Position numbers and translations under genes: made by a program. A DNA stretch of 64,000 nt from Apoderus coryli (lineage: Eukaryota > Arthropoda > Insecta > Coleoptera > Attelabidae), in assembly GCA_911728435.2 (NCBI GenBank), contig OU452200.1, positions 41,183,715 through 41,247,714 of the forward strand, in the 5' to 3' direction. Positions 12,301-22,390 of the stretch are shown here, piece after piece (within the stretch, counting starts at the first letter, position 1; every line of letters starts with the position of its first letter). A model generated the notes under the pieces. That model was not told the origin of the DNA and did not search any database. It saw only the letters and a program-made list of their open reading frames with translations.

Positions 12301-15300
12301 TCGGGGGTTGGGGTTTACATATTTCATTTGATTAAAAAATCTAACATAAAAGACGTTTTGTAGGTTATTGTTTGTACTGTAAACATATTATTGATTCTAT
12401 TTAATAATATTGTTCAGATCGGAATAAAGAAGCTGAAAAAATAATAAAAAATATCAACGATACTGTTTCAAATTATATAAGGAACGAACAAGTGGCTGTC
12501 GAAGAACGCATTAGACAATTTAGTGATCAACAATATGAGATTTTGAATGCTATGAAGGACAGAGCATTTAAAGAATGTACAGCACTTATGAGGTAAGGTA
12601 GCTGACAAATATGTAGGGCTTCTTTGAATATGAATGGCTCACATAATAGAAAATTTTACACTAAACACAATGAACATGAAATCTTTTTCTTGCGAAACTC
12701 AACTGTTGAGTAATCTGTCAACTTCAAACTTCGCGTTGAAATAAAGAACCACAAATAATCTTTGTTTTGTACGGGAGGGGCATTTTTTTAAATAAACAAT
12801 GTATTATACAAATAAACTATCATGGTTTATATTTACTGAGCGTTTTTAATCATTTTTTCTAACAAATTTATGATGCATATTACATACAGTGGGTCCACGT
12901 TAAGGACCAAACCAGCATCGTAATCGGGTAGTGATTCTTAATTATTTTATTGAAAACCCACATTCAATAAGGCTTAGGGATGCTAGTAGAAATTAAATAT
13001 TTCTAAAAGCCAAAATTTGGAAATGTTTGAAGAAAACCCGTAATCGGCGACGAATTGAAAAGCGTATAAAGAAATTCGGTGGATTAGAAGAAATTACTAA
13101 AATTAACTTATCCTGAAATTTACGCCAATAAAAGTGGTCTTGATTACCGCTCAAAACTACTCACGAGCTTAATGCACATTTTGAATATCAACTTCTTAAA
13201 AAAAAGTTTACAAGGGGTGAGTCTTTAATGTGGACACACTGTATGTGGAAGTGTGATTAGACCAATCTGATATACGAGGTGTCTATAAATAGTAAAATAA
13301 ATATTTCGTAATCATTGTCAAACTGATGTTTTTATTTTTCTCATAAGTTTATCAGAAGCAACTGATACATTGTTACGCAACTTTAATGTGACTAATTTTC
13401 AATTAATTAGAACTTATTTCCAGTGTAGTACACGCTGCCATGATAGAGCCAATAAGTACGAGCACTAACCAGTATCAAAGTCCTATAAAATTAAATCTTA
13501 GCGATAAGACATCTGGTAATTTTAATTCAGTACCTGGTAGTCCATCAGTAAGTAGTTTTTACCATTTAGCAGTACTGAACTGTTAATTGTACTGTTTACA
13601 ACTATTTAGAGTATGGGACATTCACCAAAAAGGCCAAAGAGCAGTTTAGTTGAAAGAAAAACACCTAGTCGCAAAGATGATGACGATTTAATATTTAATT
13701 TTGAAGAAAATGAGATTTTACAGAATTCAAATTCACAAATGGGTGTTAGCGACAGTGAAATTGATATGGATGATGAGATTGAAGATACTAATGAAGGTAG
13801 TGGCTTTTTAATACGATTCCAATATATTTTTCGGGCTATTTGTCATAATATTATCATCAGTAATTTCATCTTGGTGTAGTTTTTTACAAACTTATATAAT
13901 TTTGTTATTTTTTAAATTTTAATTATGAATTTCTTGTCGAATGACTTTATACTGAACGCACCAATACATGCTGCCAATACAAGATCTTCGATGTTGGTCC
14001 TCCTGCAAACCACAGGACCTTTTGATCGGCCCCAATATTATTTATTATCCTTCGTACTGTTGTATGTGATGACTTTAGATCTGGCTGCTACTAATTTTGC
14101 ATTTTTTTAAGCTTTTACTGCAGCCTCAAGGGCAGCTTGTGAAAAGAAAAAAATGTATCTTTATGCAATTGCAGTTGCGTGTCAAATCTGCTAAATTTCA
14201 GTCTCATTACATTCTTAACTACTTCTTTCTTTTTCTTGGGATAAAGGTTGTGTTTTAAAACGGGAAAATTTTCTTTTAAATATATTTGAAATGAATACTT
14301 CTTTGGCCGCATGAGAGTGATTTCTCAAGGTCGCGTCACGTCACGATTTATAATATTTTCGTCCCGCAAAAGAGATGAAGCATATAACAAAAAATATGAG
14401 GGAGATAGAGAGACAGAGATATTTGTGGTGTATGCTACACACTATATCCTATACCATACACTATTATGTGCATGCATAGGCACAGCTACACGTAGGGTGT
14501 TAATTTACAAGGCAAAGATTGTGTATTATACGAGATACTGTCGATTGAAATAAAAATTTCATTCAAACAAAACTACCCACTAAAAGTGATGTACACCAAA
14601 ATATTGTTCCATAAAAAAATGCAATGTTGGTAAGGTAAAAAAATAAAAACAGAAAAATGAAACATAAAAGAATATCTGTAATTTTGTACGTTGTTATGTT
14701 TAAAATCACTTATTTACACTGAATGTTCTAGTGATGTTTTGTAAACGGCATATATACCGACTTCAGTAAAGCGTTCGATAGGATCGATCATTCGGTTTTG
14801 GTTAGGAAGCTTCTTGCATTCAGATTAAGCTACTGTGCTATTCTATTGATAAAATCTTACATTAGCGGCAGAGATCAGTTTGTTTCTTATAACGGTTATA
14901 AATCAAGAAGCTACCATGCAACATCAGGAGTACCTCAAGGTTCGAATCTGGGACCACTACTGTTCAATCTTTTTATTAACGACCTGGGAAAGAATTTAAA
15001 ATCTGATAGATTGATTTTTGCTGATGATCTGAAGATCTCCACTGTGGACTCTGTTGACGACTGTCATGTTTTGCAAAACAGTCTGAACCATTCGGGGATT
15101 GAGCAATAAAGCATTTATTTATTTATTTATAAATGTACCAATTACTTCTTTAAATTTAAATCTAGATTTAAAATGTTAGAAAAGAAATGTACCTGAAGAA
15201 GGCATACTAGCCGAAACGTAGTACCTACTGTGACATGAAATAAAAAAATATTTCAAAGAAAATTTCCCCGGTTTAAAACAGAACCTTTATCCCAAGAAAA

Positions 15301-18300
15301 AGAAAGAAGTAGTCAAAAATTTTAACAAGGTTCAAGAAAACATACAAGATTAAAAACTATATTCTTAGCTTTATACAACCCGCCCTTAGTATTTGTGTAC
15401 AGGTTCATTATATGCTTCTTCAAATGTTTATATTGAACTGCAATTAGGGCGTCAGATTGCCGCTAGTCTAGTGAATGCCGCACACCATCTTCATCGTTTT
15501 CATGATATGAAAGTGTGGGAGGGTCAGCAGTAGTTCCATTTCAACACTGATCCTATCCTATCCCTATGAAAGCGATTGTTGCTGACGTTCTAATTTTTAG
15601 TCCCTGTTTCACTGTCCTTTACTATATTGCTAAATTTTGCCTGGACTAGTATGACTAGGTCATCTGCGAAACCCAGAATCCGAAGTCTTCTCTGTCCAGA
15701 AATCATAGCAGTTCATCTATAACAACGTTCCGGATGCAGATAACATTCGACCTGCGCCCACCATTGTACAAGCTCATCGTATAATTAATACAGAGCTGTT
15801 TCAGTTTCCACTGAAACAGCATTTCCATGCCATATCTGAATCCACATTGGTTTGGGGGTACTGCAATTTTGCATTACTGAAAGGTTCATTTGTGATTTTT
15901 TATTTAATTTTGTTAATGCTTTACAGAAGTAGAAGTGGATGAAGCTAGTGGTGTATCATTTCCAACAAAGACATTACGATCATCGTCAATATGTATCGCG
16001 AGATCATTACCGGTCAAAATTCCACCATTTGCAACTTTCACAAGATCCAAGAGTGAAATTTCTTCTGAGGGGCTTGATGATCTGGTAAGAAGTGAATCCG
16101 GTTAATTTAAATTTAGTTAACAAGTAAACTCAACTGTTTTTTTTATTATTAAAAAGTAGCAACTAGGCCTAAGCCACCATCAGTCTATAGTAAGGTGTCC
16201 AGAAAGGGTGGAGGGGTGGTCTGTTGCTCTGCTCTTTGGAGATTGCGTAACCATGGACGCGTACCCGGGAGACCATCGCACTTTTTGCCTAGGCGCCTAT
16301 TATAGCAATGGTGATTCGATAGTGACAGTTCAACGTTTATATCGTGCAGAAATGCACCGAAGAACGATACCATCAGAAAATAGATTCGAATGTTTGAGAA
16401 TACCGGTCCGAGTGTAAAAATTCATAATCAAGCTCGCCCGCGCTCTTTTCGAACCCAACAAACGATTGAAGAAGTAAGAGTTTCAGTGCGTCTCAATCAG
16501 TTTGCAAACGCAGTCAAGGACTTTTAAAAAATCGTCGTTGTACAAGATTCTGAAGCGTACAAAATGCAGCTCGTTTAAGAACTGAAAGTTACCGACTCTC
16601 CGCTCTGACTGAATTTTGCAAATGAAACGCTTCCCAACGTTTGCAAACATTATGTTTAGTGACGAAGCAAACTCTCACATAAACGGGCACGTACACAAAT
16701 AGAACTGCCGCTACTGGGCTAACGAAAATCCGAGAGAGAAACATGACGACTACTACACAGTCCAAAAGTTATTGCGTGGGCTGCTATGTCTGGTAAAGGG
16801 ATCATTGGGCCTTATGTTCTTGAAGACCGGCGAGGGCGAGCATTTACGGTAATCAGTGAACGGTATTGCGAAATGTTAAGGAACTTTTTGGCTCAACAGC
16901 TACCCCTTGAAGGGTTTAATGTGGAAACTTGATTTCAGCAAGATGGGACCACTTGCCACACCTCCAACCATTCGCTTGCCGTTGTGAATCAATTTTTCCC
17001 AGAAAAAGTGATCTCTCGTCGGGACACCATCAGCTGGCCTCATGGAAGCCCCGATCTTACACCCCTTGATTATTTCTGATGGGGATACAAACTACGAACT
17101 CTATTGCAATTCAACGCAACATCCGCACTGAAATGGCCAGGGAGTGCCGGGCAGCGCGATGGTCAACATAATATTTGCCACTTAATTTTCCAGAACTTTC
17201 TCTACAACTTGCCCCAAAAATAAAAAACTTTTATTGAATTTATAAATACCCCCACCCTTTCTGGACACTTTGTATAAGAAACAAGAAATCACCAAAACGA
17301 ATATAAAACGTAAAATCGGGAAGTCGATAAACCAGAAACAACATTTAAAATTATGAGGTCTAAGAATGGGATTTTACCGTAGGTTGAAATATCTCCGGAG
17401 ATGCACCCAGCATTGCTTAGCCGAGAAATCCTTAAAGATGCATCGGTACACGGCTGCCTACGGTTGGGAAAGCATTGTTCATTTGACAAGCGTCCAACTG
17501 CAATTAGGTTTCTTGTTTCTGGCTAATTTCTTAGCAATTTAAATGTACCTGTTTTACTTATCGGAAGAATTGTATCTATTTTCAAATTCTATTATTGATT
17601 TTTTTTAATAATACAACAGTGGAGCTGACTTGGAATTTTTTGGTTTATTATATTTACAATATAAAAATGAATTTACTGAAGGGAACATCCTGTTTATCAG
17701 CTAGATTCATTGTAAACATTTACGAGATAGCAAAACGAGACTGAGGCTTCTACAGAAGAAGAACGCATGCGCCTAATGCGATCGATAGTCAATGTGCATT
17801 CAGACTACTTATCTGTCATGTGTCATCACACATTGCAGATCGAGGCATCCCTCCCTTGTCTTTAATGAAATTGAACTAGCTCGAATTGTCATTGTTAACA
17901 TGCCATAGGTTCTCCCTCAGAAAAATAAACAAACATAGAAATGTCATCTAATTTCAATGTTTGTCTTCATAACATAAAGGTCAATATTTACCTTTTTAAT
18001 GACAGAAGGAGTGCATGTAAACAGTGGCGTAGTATGACTCTTTTGAAATCGTGGTTGCAGTTTCCAATAATAAATACATACCTACGCAGGAACTGTAGCA
18101 TTTTTTTCAAATATAATTTATTAAAATAGATGTGTCTGGCATTAAAAGGAAACACTTTCTATATTATGAAAATATTTATTATTAAATGCAAAGGTATATA
18201 TATAATTATGAATTTTTGTTTTAACATTTACTAATTATAAGAAACCACATTTGAAATGAATCGTTTAGCTTTCCTAGACCTGAGAAACTGAATCTGTTTC

Positions 18301-18993
18301 TACTAAGTTTAGACAAGATAAAAATTATTATGAAACCAACACAAAAAAGAACTATTTGGACGGTTCTCAAATAAAACTTCGACGGTTCTCAAATTATTTC
18401 AATTGATTAGATTCTTTAAGGATTACGTATTAAAAATATACAATTATTGATAGGGTTTCAGAGGAACTTGCTGTTAATGTGTCACTTTTTGATATGTCCA
18501 TGATTTCCACATTATACAAAATCTACGCCATTGTACTTACTTGTGACACGTAACCTCAGTCGGAAAATCACTCGACATGCAAACTAAGCAGTTTATTTTT
18601 CTGAGAGTTCTCCATCAATCAAGATACTTCGAGCCAATCTGAATTCATCCGCATTCTTGGCGCTATAGGATTGTTATCTGTTTTCCAAGGTCAAATCTGC
18701 ATTTTAGTCCGTTGAAGCTGTTGGAGAAAAAGCAGCACTTCGTCCTAAAGCACTATTTACTGATATTGTCATACATTTTTGTATTAATTTTCACCTATTA
18801 GGTGTTAAATTATTATACAAATCAGAAATCTTCACATTTTAACTTCGCAGCCGTTGCTAAGCTTATTGTTTTTTTTTAGCCATTGGATGATAAAGTTGAC
18901 ATTGCAGCTAGCATCAAAGCCCTAGCGAAAAGCGTACACGGTGATAGTATCTTCGGGGAATTACCACGGCCAAGATTCAGCACTCAGCTGTAG
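3398..18993 (+). CDS. AKT1S1: PRAS40 / Lobe homologue (proline-rich Akt1 substrate 1)
   Basis: Exons: 3398-3517, 4161-4334, 9666-9774, 12418-12592, 13424-13547, 13610-13796, 15927-16084 and 18880-18993. All junctions are GT-AG and the frame is continuous, giving 386 residues. In animals this protein binds Raptor, inhibits mTORC1 and is released after Akt phosphorylation and 14-3-3 binding; the fly orthologue is Lobe. The diagnostic part is C-terminal: SLPVKIPPF (323-331), then IAASIKALAKSVHG and FGELPRPRFST (374-384), matching the conserved end of PRAS40. RPRFST is an Akt-type RxRxxT site at Thr384. A Raptor-binding (TOS-like) candidate is FNFEE (263-267), next to an acidic run. The N-terminal 230 residues are not diagnostic by eye. 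The start has good context (AAAATG). The stop falls two residues after Thr384, shorter than the vertebrate tail. Possible poly(A) signals are ATTAAA at 19127 and AATAAA at 19354. Intron 2 (5.3 kb) and introns 3, 4, 6 and 7 carry mobile elements. Confidence 0.9.
4519..7370. mobile_element. DNA transposon with CCCAAGTAACA inverted ends
   Basis: CCCAAGTAACA begins at 4519 and its reverse complement ends at 7370. The element is flanked by TAT on both sides (4516-4518 and 7371-7373), a 3-bp target duplication. The sub-terminal regions carry many scattered copies of TTATAACCT in both orientations. Inside is a broken minus-strand transposase (see 6271-6690). Short termini, repeated subterminal motifs and a 3-bp duplication resemble CMC/EnSpm-type elements, but the CCCAAG ends are not the classic CACTA, so the superfamily is my inference. 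It lies in PRAS40 intron 2. Confidence 0.75.
6271..6690 (-). pseudogene. Transposase relic inside the CCCAAG transposon
   Basis: The minus strand reads NFGLPKDPRTLLATPDTK, then EIAGGRYWHNGL, then INIDGLAIFKSSKFEFWPIL, PMVIGLYYGKGKP, and finally CFICDSPARPFIKG. I recognise this as a transposase-like family widespread in insects and cnidarians, with a DGL..FKSS..FWPIL core similar in layout to the CACTA TNP2 core. There are at least two in-frame stops (after SINR and after NDIN), so it is non-functional. Confidence 0.65.
7390..9420 (-). mobile_element. 5'-truncated, decayed LINE
   Basis: In minus-strand order there is a pre-RT linker (9074-9268, with DLFAKYFQTVYVAE) and RT blocks (8470-8784, with CGFR and VHTIYTDVSKAFDRVSHPVL). 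A FADDLK remnant follows near 8420-8465, then a post-RT region (8130-8369, DLGVYFDAFLSYTAHIERS) and a C-terminal region (7963-8151, LYKTLVRSHLEYASTMWTPAH). The GVPQGS..LGPLLF block expected between the AFDR and FADD blocks is missing, an internal deletion. Jockey/CR1-type by motif order. It sits in PRAS40 intron 2, opposite to the gene. Confidence 0.8.
9520..9665. repeat. Foldback (MITE-like) repeat reaching the PRAS40 exon 3 acceptor
   Basis: GAATGTGTTTGGCGA near 9522 is mirrored by TCGCCAAACACATTC near 9620, giving a roughly 115-bp foldback. The right arm (AACTAGATGTCGCCAAACA and following T-rich sequence) continues to the TTACAG acceptor at 9665. A second copy of the family lies at 31985-32105. 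The homology between the copies continues through the pyrimidine tract, so the exon 3 splice acceptor appears to be made of repeat sequence. Confidence 0.6.
9996..10141. repeat. Short inverted-repeat element (MITE)
   Basis: TATACAAGGTGTTTCTAAAA at the left is mirrored at the right by an almost perfect inverted copy ending CACCTTGTATA. The arms are about 26 bp with one indel and the total is about 145 bp. TA-rich boundaries fit a Tc1/mariner-type non-autonomous element. No coding. It lies in PRAS40 intron 3. Confidence 0.7.
10830..11910 (+). mobile_element. LINE 3' part with RNase H domain
   Basis: The plus strand encodes the end of a LINE ORF2: VKKEAAISALKL linker, then an RNase H fold (VWYTDGSK.IEGNTGMGVYG, FQAEINAI, then after a frameshift MSDSQAALKAL and TWVP). 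Next comes a C-terminal zinc-knuckle region (LTGHHPVKYHLKKMGL, CRFCEDATET). An RNase H domain behind the RT points to the I/LOA/R1-like group rather than Jockey/CR1. Frameshifts near 11240 and 11410 and several stops show it is dead. The 5' part, including the RT core, is absent. It lies in PRAS40 intron 3. Confidence 0.75.
11990..12417. other. Intronic sequence without recognisable feature
   Basis: The rest of PRAS40 intron 3, between the RNase H LINE remnant and the exon 4 acceptor (TGTTCAG ending at 12417). I see no open frame or repeat ends here. Confidence 0.5.
12887..13241. mobile_element. Non-autonomous Tc1/mariner element (MITE)
   Basis: CAGTGGGTCCACGTTAAGGAC at the left is matched by an imperfect inverted copy (CAGTGTGTCCACATTAAAGAC) at the right. 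Both ends are flanked by TA, the usual Tc1/mariner target duplication. The 355 bp carry no transposase of usable length, although basic-rich peptide scraps near 13020-13110 may derive from a DNA-binding domain. It lies in PRAS40 intron 4. Confidence 0.75.
13797..14739. other. PRAS40 intron 6, left part: no clear feature
   Basis: Open frames of 60-80 codons occur on both strands (13925-14110, 14115-14312, 14311-14553) but their peptides look arbitrary and none has splice or family support. Confidence 0.45.
14740..15135 (+). mobile_element. Internally deleted LINE: RT core joined to 3' tail
   Basis: The plus strand encodes a clean stretch of LINE reverse transcriptase: [36 protein letters not shown] and FADDLKI. 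Straight after VLQNSL the frame ends (TAA at 15107-15109) and the sequence becomes the element's own 3' end (GAGCAATAAAG followed by TTTA repeats). The whole thumb and C-terminal part, about 1 kb in its relatives here, is missing. It lies in PRAS40 intron 6. Confidence 0.8.
15186..15260 (+). mobile_element. Possible degenerate Penelope-type terminal repeat
   Basis: CTGAAGAAGGC, then a short spacer, then GCCGAAACGTAG has the layout of the hammerhead-related CTGATGA..stem..GAAAC box found in Penelope-like pseudo-LTRs, and it recurs in better form at 58481-58524 and 61006-61049. Only the motif supports this call. Confidence 0.35.
15540..15870 (-). mobile_element. Heavily decayed LINE RT fragment
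   Basis: On the minus strand, pieces of a reverse transcriptase are readable in changing frames: NQCGFR near 15850, KLKQLCINYTMSLYNGG, then RILGFADDLVI near 15660. A few frameshifts separate them. It lies in PRAS40 intron 6. Confidence 0.5.
16190..17272 (+). mobile_element. Dead mariner-type transposon
   Basis: The ends contain GTGTCCAGAAAGGGTGG as inverted repeats (about 25 bp, one indel), with TA at 16188-16189 and 17273-17274. The plus strand holds a broken transposase: HRTFCLGAYYSNGDSIVTVQ (helix-turn-helix region), AWAAMSGKGIIGPYVLE, FQQDGTTCHTS around the second catalytic Asp, and SPDLTPLDYF around the third. Stops and frameshifts interrupt it throughout. At 1083 bp it is a little short for an autonomous copy. 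It lies in PRAS40 intron 7, same orientation as the gene. Confidence 0.85.
17275..18879. other. PRAS40 intron 7, right part: no clear feature
   Basis: About 1.6 kb between the mariner and the exon 8 acceptor (TTTTTTTAG ending at 18879). Two 60-codon open frames (17289-17489 and 17941-18129) are unsupported. I see no terminal repeats. Confidence 0.5.
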
Positions 18994-19530
18994 TTATGTA
19001 GATCCAAAGCATACAAATTATTTTAATGTTCTTCCAAGAGCGAAAATTTAATAGATTTTTAACATTCACATAATAATTTCAAGTAGAGATAAATCGAAAA
19101 TCTGCCTTTTTACTATACTAATCGTCATTAAATTTTATGCTCTTAAAATATTTTTTTTTTTTAGTTTTTTAAAGTACCTACATAAAATATATATTTGTTA
19201 ATGATTATTATTGTAATTTCTATGTCTATTTGTAATTCATCGTAGTATAGTATATTTTTGTATTATTACTTTTTTTAATTTTGATTCAAATTATTAATTT
19301 AGGTCTAGTGTTCCGGGCATTTAATTTGTTTTAGAAACTACCGAATGTTTATTAATAAAATTATGTAATAAGAGAAAAATATAAAAATATATTTTAAATT
19401 TGTTTTTTATGATCTTCTGTCCTTGCATAGGATACCTAGGGCCGGTCGCATCAACCCTGTTCAAGCTTGACCTAGGTAGCTGTTCCATTCCAAAATTCGA
19501 AATGTTCACGGCAGAATTTCATTTTGCTGA
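18994..19530 (+). other. PRAS40 3' flank / probable 3' UTR
   Basis: AT-rich sequence after the PRAS40 stop. ATTAAA at 19127-19132 and AATAAA at 19354-19359 are candidate poly(A) signals; which one is used cannot be told. Confidence 0.4.
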
Positions 19531-19539
19531 AATTTCCTC

Positions 19540-20990
19540 TCCCGCAACTCGATAACAACGCTAAAAGACGTCGACTAAAGCTATTTGCCATCATCAGTAT
19601 TCCTCGAGCCGCAAATCCTGTCACAAAATTGACACACCCAATCAACACCATTCACCGGCTGTTGTCGATGCGTTCTCTCTCCTTTCGATGCTATCTCTTC
19701 GCACCGTCATGTCGTCGACGCTGCTCTTCAAAAACTTGCTGGCACTCGTAAGTGGTGCGCCTCCATCTCGGTCTGTCGTTCGCGACCTGCTCCCAGTTGT
19801 TCTTCACATCTAAGCCACACTTCTTTATGTTCGTCTTAAGAACATCCTTGTACCTCTTTTACTGCCCTCCTTGATATTGAGAGCCGACCTTAAGCTGTTA
19901 ATAAAGGATTTTCTTTGGAAGGCGTTCCGTTGGCATGCGGTTTACGTGGCCAGTCAATCGCAGCTCGCCTCAGCTTCCTGTAGAACTCAGATGTTTGTTC
20001 GTCGGTCCTGCCATTTAATTTCAAAAATTCTTCTAAGAATACGTTGATCGTACTCCTCTCGGGTTTTTTAATGCCTCCGATAAGTGGTCCAAGACTCACA
20101 GCTGAACTACAATAGCATTAGACACTCGCAACGTAGTTCGAACGTCGACCTTATGATTATCGAAGACTCTTGTCCTCAGGCGGCCAAAAGATGCGCTTCA
20201 TCTTATACGATGCTGAATTTCATCCGCGAGTGTGCTGCCGAGGTAAGAAACTCTCGATGTTCTGAAGTCTGTCTCCGTTAACTCGAATATGTGGTGGGAC
20301 AGCCAGTGTTTGGTACAGGCTGGTAGAGAATCTGTTTTCTTTATATTCAGTTCAAACCCGATACTCCGGTATGCGCCGTTAAATGCATTTAGTATTGAAG
20401 ATCCTCTTCTAGCTAGGACAACATTGTCATCCGCGTATTGAAGCTCAATGGCTGATGTGGATACGATCTTCGTCCCGGCTTGCAGTCTACGAAGGTTGAA
20501 GAGTCCGCTGCCATCAAATCTGTACACGATCTATATCCCCCCCCCCCCGCAGTTCATGCTTAACAACTTGAATGACCGTTCCCACAAACATCGGAAACAA
20601 CAACCCAACCCTGTTTAACGCCAGTTGTTATTGGAAAGGGTTCTCCCGGTCCGCTGTTTTCATATTATCGTGAAGGAGACGAGGTGTCCGGATGAATTTC
20701 TGGGGACATATGTTGAGCTTCAATATCCTCCACAGTCTCCCGGTTAACGGAGTTGAACGCATTGACAAGGTCTATAAACCGCATGTATAGAGGACGATTT
20801 TGTTACCGTGACTTTTCCTGTATTTGCCTGGCCCTAAATATCATGTCGGCTGTACCCCTGTTGGGTCTAAAACCACATTGTGTTTTCCGCCAGGCACCCT
20901 TCCGAGCGTGGAAGAAGACGATCGGACAAAATTCCTTTCCGGGAGAGATACCACTACAGTTTTCACATACGGATCTATCCCCCTTCTTAA
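19540..20990 (-). mobile_element. Decayed LINE, 5'-truncated
   Basis: From high to low coordinate the minus strand reads GDRSVCENCSGIS, QCGFRPNRGTADMIFRARQ, FIDLVNAFNSVNRETV, a KQG-type box, and a YADDNVVLARRG box at 20198-20527. It then continues into a C-terminal stretch with a cysteine-rich end (CQFCDRICGSR). It belongs to the KGDRS..NYRGISLL group of insect LINEs; a second, shorter copy is at 34540-35140. A run of 12 C at 20537-20548 interrupts the RT. It lies in the intergenic region between PRAS40 and UBE3A. Confidence 0.8.
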
Positions 20991-20996
20991 ATCTAG

Positions 20997-21960
20997 TGAC
21001 AATTATAATAATAATAATAATAATAAAGTGATTTATTGTGTATAATAATTTACAAAAATTATTACAACAAAGGGCATGAGATTTGGCTATAAAGCCACTC
21101 TTACACTCTCGCCCAATAGGAAAAAAAACAGTAATAAAATATATATATAAAAAACAATAATAAGTAGCATTAAACACTAAATGCAGCTGCAGATTACAAA
21201 GTATGAAAAAAAAATAGATTGATTCTTAATTAGAAAAAAAAAAAGAAATTTTACATTTATAACTTAGAACTACTCCAAAGAAATACATAAATAAATACAT
21301 AATGCATAGGTATAATGTAATATGTTATGACAACATTAATCTTTGCCTAAGCTCTCTCTTGAACGAGTAAGGAGACAACTGGAGAATATCCACGTATTGA
21401 TTCATAATTTTCGCGCCCCTATAAGAGAAAGAGCCTTCGAAATGTGAACTTCTATGTAATGGAATAGAAAAGTAATTGAAACGCAATTCTCTGTCATGTA
21501 AATTAGAACCCCGTAGCAAAAAACTGTGAAGATATTGTGGAGTTTCACTATTTAAAATTTTGTAGATTAGCATAGCGAATTGATATTTTATTCTTATCTC
21601 AATTTTTGGTTCTCTCAAATGAACCAAAAACGGTGTTATGTGAGAAGCATATGGAACCTTGCATACAAATCGAACACATGCGTTCTGTATTCGCTGGATC
21701 TTAAGCCTATTATATTCCGGCAAAAAGTAATAGTAAACCTGAGAACAATATGTGACATGTGGATAAACTAAAGATTTTATTAAATTTAATTTCGTGCCCT
21801 CACAAAGGAACTTTTTCAAATGATACATCGATTTAAGTTTATAGAAAGAGTTTTTGTATACAAAATTACAATGTTCATCAAAGCTTAATTTGTGATCTAT
21901 AATGACTCCCAGATTTTTAGCTTTATCTTTCCAAGGTATACCAGTGTCACTTAATTTAAT
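20997..21960 (-). mobile_element. LINE 3' end with (AAT)n tail
   Basis: A 167-residue minus-strand frame (21325-21828) reads LIKSLVYPHVTYCSQVYY, then IQRIQNACVRFV and HRSSHFEGSFSYRGAKIMN, ending LRQRLMLS. This is the C-terminal end of a Jockey-like ORF2. Just upstream the same strand reads KAKNLGVIIDHKLSFDEH. The 3' end is followed at 21005-21026 by an AAT microsatellite acting as its tail. Confidence 0.8.
21005..21026. repeat. (AAT)n microsatellite
   Basis: About seven tandem AAT units at the 3' end of the minus-strand LINE, probably its target-primed tail. Confidence 0.8.
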
Positions 21961-22160
21961 TTGAATTGAATTGAAGCATCTCGCATTTCAGCAGGCACGG
22001 TTTCGGTGTTCCATATTTGAAAATGTTCCAATATCACAGGTCCTCCTTTAAAAAGCTCAAGAGATATGCCATCAGAGCCTGCTGCCACATCAACCATCTC
22101 ATCACAAACCAAACTAATGTTGCCAATAAGATTAGATGGGAGTGATTTTTTCACCTGGCA
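21961..22160 (-). mobile_element. LINE linker fragment (start of RT)
   Basis: The minus strand reads AAGSDGISLELFKGGPVILE, then IWNTETVPAEMRDASI, the region linking endonuclease and RT in the GDRS-type LINE family. It joins unrelated LINE sequence at 21960, so the block is chimeric or rearranged. Nearby, CACTAGATGTCGC at 22178-22190 recalls the foldback repeat seen at 9520 and 32000. Confidence 0.6.
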
Positions 22161-22390
22161 TGTTGTTGGCTAAAACACTAGATGTCGCTTTCTCCTTCTT
22201 TTATGTATGATTAAATAGAGTTTAGAAAATGAATTCGGCTGACACTGCCGAACACCGCTAACAAGTTGAATATATAGAGCGGCGGGAGATACCCACATGT
22301 TTAAACACCCATGTACCTGATGGCGGGGAGTTTGAGTGGATGGTGGTACGTCCCAGTCGGTAGACTTGTCAAGTGGTTATAGACTACATA

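Noticed and set aside
21005..21026. AAT array considered as a regulatory satellite
   Set aside because: It sits exactly at the 3' end of a minus-strand LINE and is better explained as its tail.
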